Shown here one piece after another: positions 5,320 through 5,773 of a DNA stretch of 5,773 nucleotides. Source of the stretch: Anthropogastromicrobium sp052273485 (GTDB lineage: Bacteria > Bacillota > Clostridia > Lachnospirales > Lachnospiraceae); NCBI GenBank assembly GCA_052273485.1, contig DAVZID010000114.1:1-5773 (forward strand), written 5' to 3'. Every line of letters starts with the position of its first letter. The stretch's first letter is position 1. The notes below the pieces were generated by a model that did no database searches, was not told where the DNA came from, and saw only the letters and a list, made by a program, of their open reading frames with translations. Made by a program: the position numbers and the translations under genes.

Positions 5320-5523
5320 TCAGTAGGAACTGGAATAAAACTTTTCTTTGGCATCCTGCACGCTGTTGAGGTCAAAGACTTCATAGAGCTGCCCCACAAC
5401 GCGCCGTATGTCCTTCTTTGAAAAGCCGCAGTCCTCCATAGCCATAATGACATATCCCCGGCAAGCGTCATTGCTCCATTCATCCTGTTCCATGCCGAGC
5501 ATCATTCCAACTGTCTTTTCCAT
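5320..5523 (-). CDS. 67-aa protein of unknown function
   Basis: A small acidic protein starting MEKTVGMMLGMEQDEWSND, then CRGYVIMAMEDCGFSKKDIR, then a helical end with QLYEVFDLNSVQDA. It looks all-helical, with no signal peptide or membrane segment. I associate similar short proteins with conjugative elements of Clostridia, but no function is known to me. The ATG at 5523 follows AAAGGAGCTTTT, a good ribosome binding site. Further upstream the same frame is open back to about 5710, but without a comparable site. It shares the pentapeptide LYEVF with the neighbouring 58-aa protein. The terminator after it suggests it ends a transcript coming from beyond the right edge. Confidence 0.8.
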   Translation of the reverse strand: MEKTVGMMLGMEQDEWSNDACRGYVIMAMEDCGFSKKDIRRVVGQLYEVFDLNSVQDAKEKFYSSSY

Positions 5524-5698
5524 AAAAGCTCCTTTTGAGAAAAGGGAGGGAAGCCCGCCGGAATAGGTCGGCCTGTCATCAGACAACGGAGCCGGAGGAC
5601 TCCCCTCTATATTGGTTTCCTTTACAGACACACCGGACGGGCATAGGCTCTTTGCCCCATAGTATTGCAACTCTCCCCATTCTGATGGCAAGGCGTCC
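5524..5698 (-). other. 175-bp spacer without a confident gene
   Basis: It lies between the partial gene at the right edge and the 67-aa gene. It holds a possible 26-aa ORF whose ATG overlaps the TGA of the partial gene (ATGA at 5699-5702), reading MRTPCHQNGESCNTMGQRAY onwards, and a GGGCA/TGCCC hairpin (5639-5657). One frame is open straight into the 67-aa gene but has no ribosome binding site. It could be coding, a leader, or a cis-acting site of the element; I cannot decide. Confidence 0.3.
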
Positions 5699-5773
5699 TC
5701 ATTGCCTGCGACGGCTCACGGCTTGCAAGACCGCTTCAACGCTCGGACTGTGACTAAACGCAAGTATCCGGGT
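5699..5773 (-). CDS. C-terminal 24 codons of an unidentified gene (5' end beyond window)
   Basis: The only frame that stays open from the right edge for the full distance gives TRILAFSHSPSVEAVLQAVS followed by RRRQ and TGA. It has the look of a real protein end, with an amphipathic helix and a basic tail. The other two minus-strand frames hit stops sooner. The fragment is too short to assign a family. By context it would be another element gene in the same orientation. Confidence 0.5.
   Translation of the reverse strand, partial: TRILAFSHSPSVEAVLQAVSRRRQ

Overview
The window reads as accessory DNA from a gut-type, low-GC Gram-positive bacterium (Clostridia, probably Lachnospiraceae or a relative). 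The clues are strong AGGAGG-type ribosome binding sites, sigma-A-like promoters, and gene families typical of Tn916/Tn5397-like and related conjugative or mobilizable elements. Every gene I can support lies on the minus strand, so transcription runs from the right edge to the left edge. No rRNA, tRNA, CRISPR array, resistance gene or intact plus-strand gene was seen.

The right part (about 3400-5773) is visibly richer in G and C. In transcription order it holds the last 24 codons of an unidentified gene, a 175-bp spacer, a 67-aa protein of unknown function, a GC-rich intrinsic terminator, a 58-aa basic protein of unknown function, a promoter, and a complete 502-aa large serine recombinase. It looks like the recombination end of one integrative element, and a perfect 12-bp inverted repeat covers the end of the recombinase gene.

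The left part (1 to about 3400) is AT-rich. It begins with a 411-bp leader without a confident gene, containing a minus-strand terminator and several inverted repeats. Then come a sigma-70 region-4-like factor (Tn916 Orf7 type), an HTH_16 protein (Tn916 Orf8 type) without a standard start codon, two very short ORFs coupled by an ATGA overlap, a 49-aa SHOCT-like protein, and a second large serine recombinase that runs off the left edge after 579 codons. A good promoter overlaps the end of the SHOCT-like gene and drives this second recombinase. A 14-bp inverted repeat with one mismatch spans that promoter and looks like an operator. This order resembles the regulatory and recombination end of Tn5397-like elements, where a serine recombinase replaces the Tn916 int/xis genes.

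Taken together, the window probably spans a junction between two mobile elements, or one element nested in another, each with its own serine recombinase (inference from the different base composition and the duplicated function). The least explained signals are an 18-bp motif present in inverted orientation at the promoter and at the 3' end of the left recombinase gene, the Cys-rich C-terminal tail encoded by the copies of that motif, the attenuator-like leader ahead of the sigma factor, and the micro-ORFs between the HTH protein and the recombinase.
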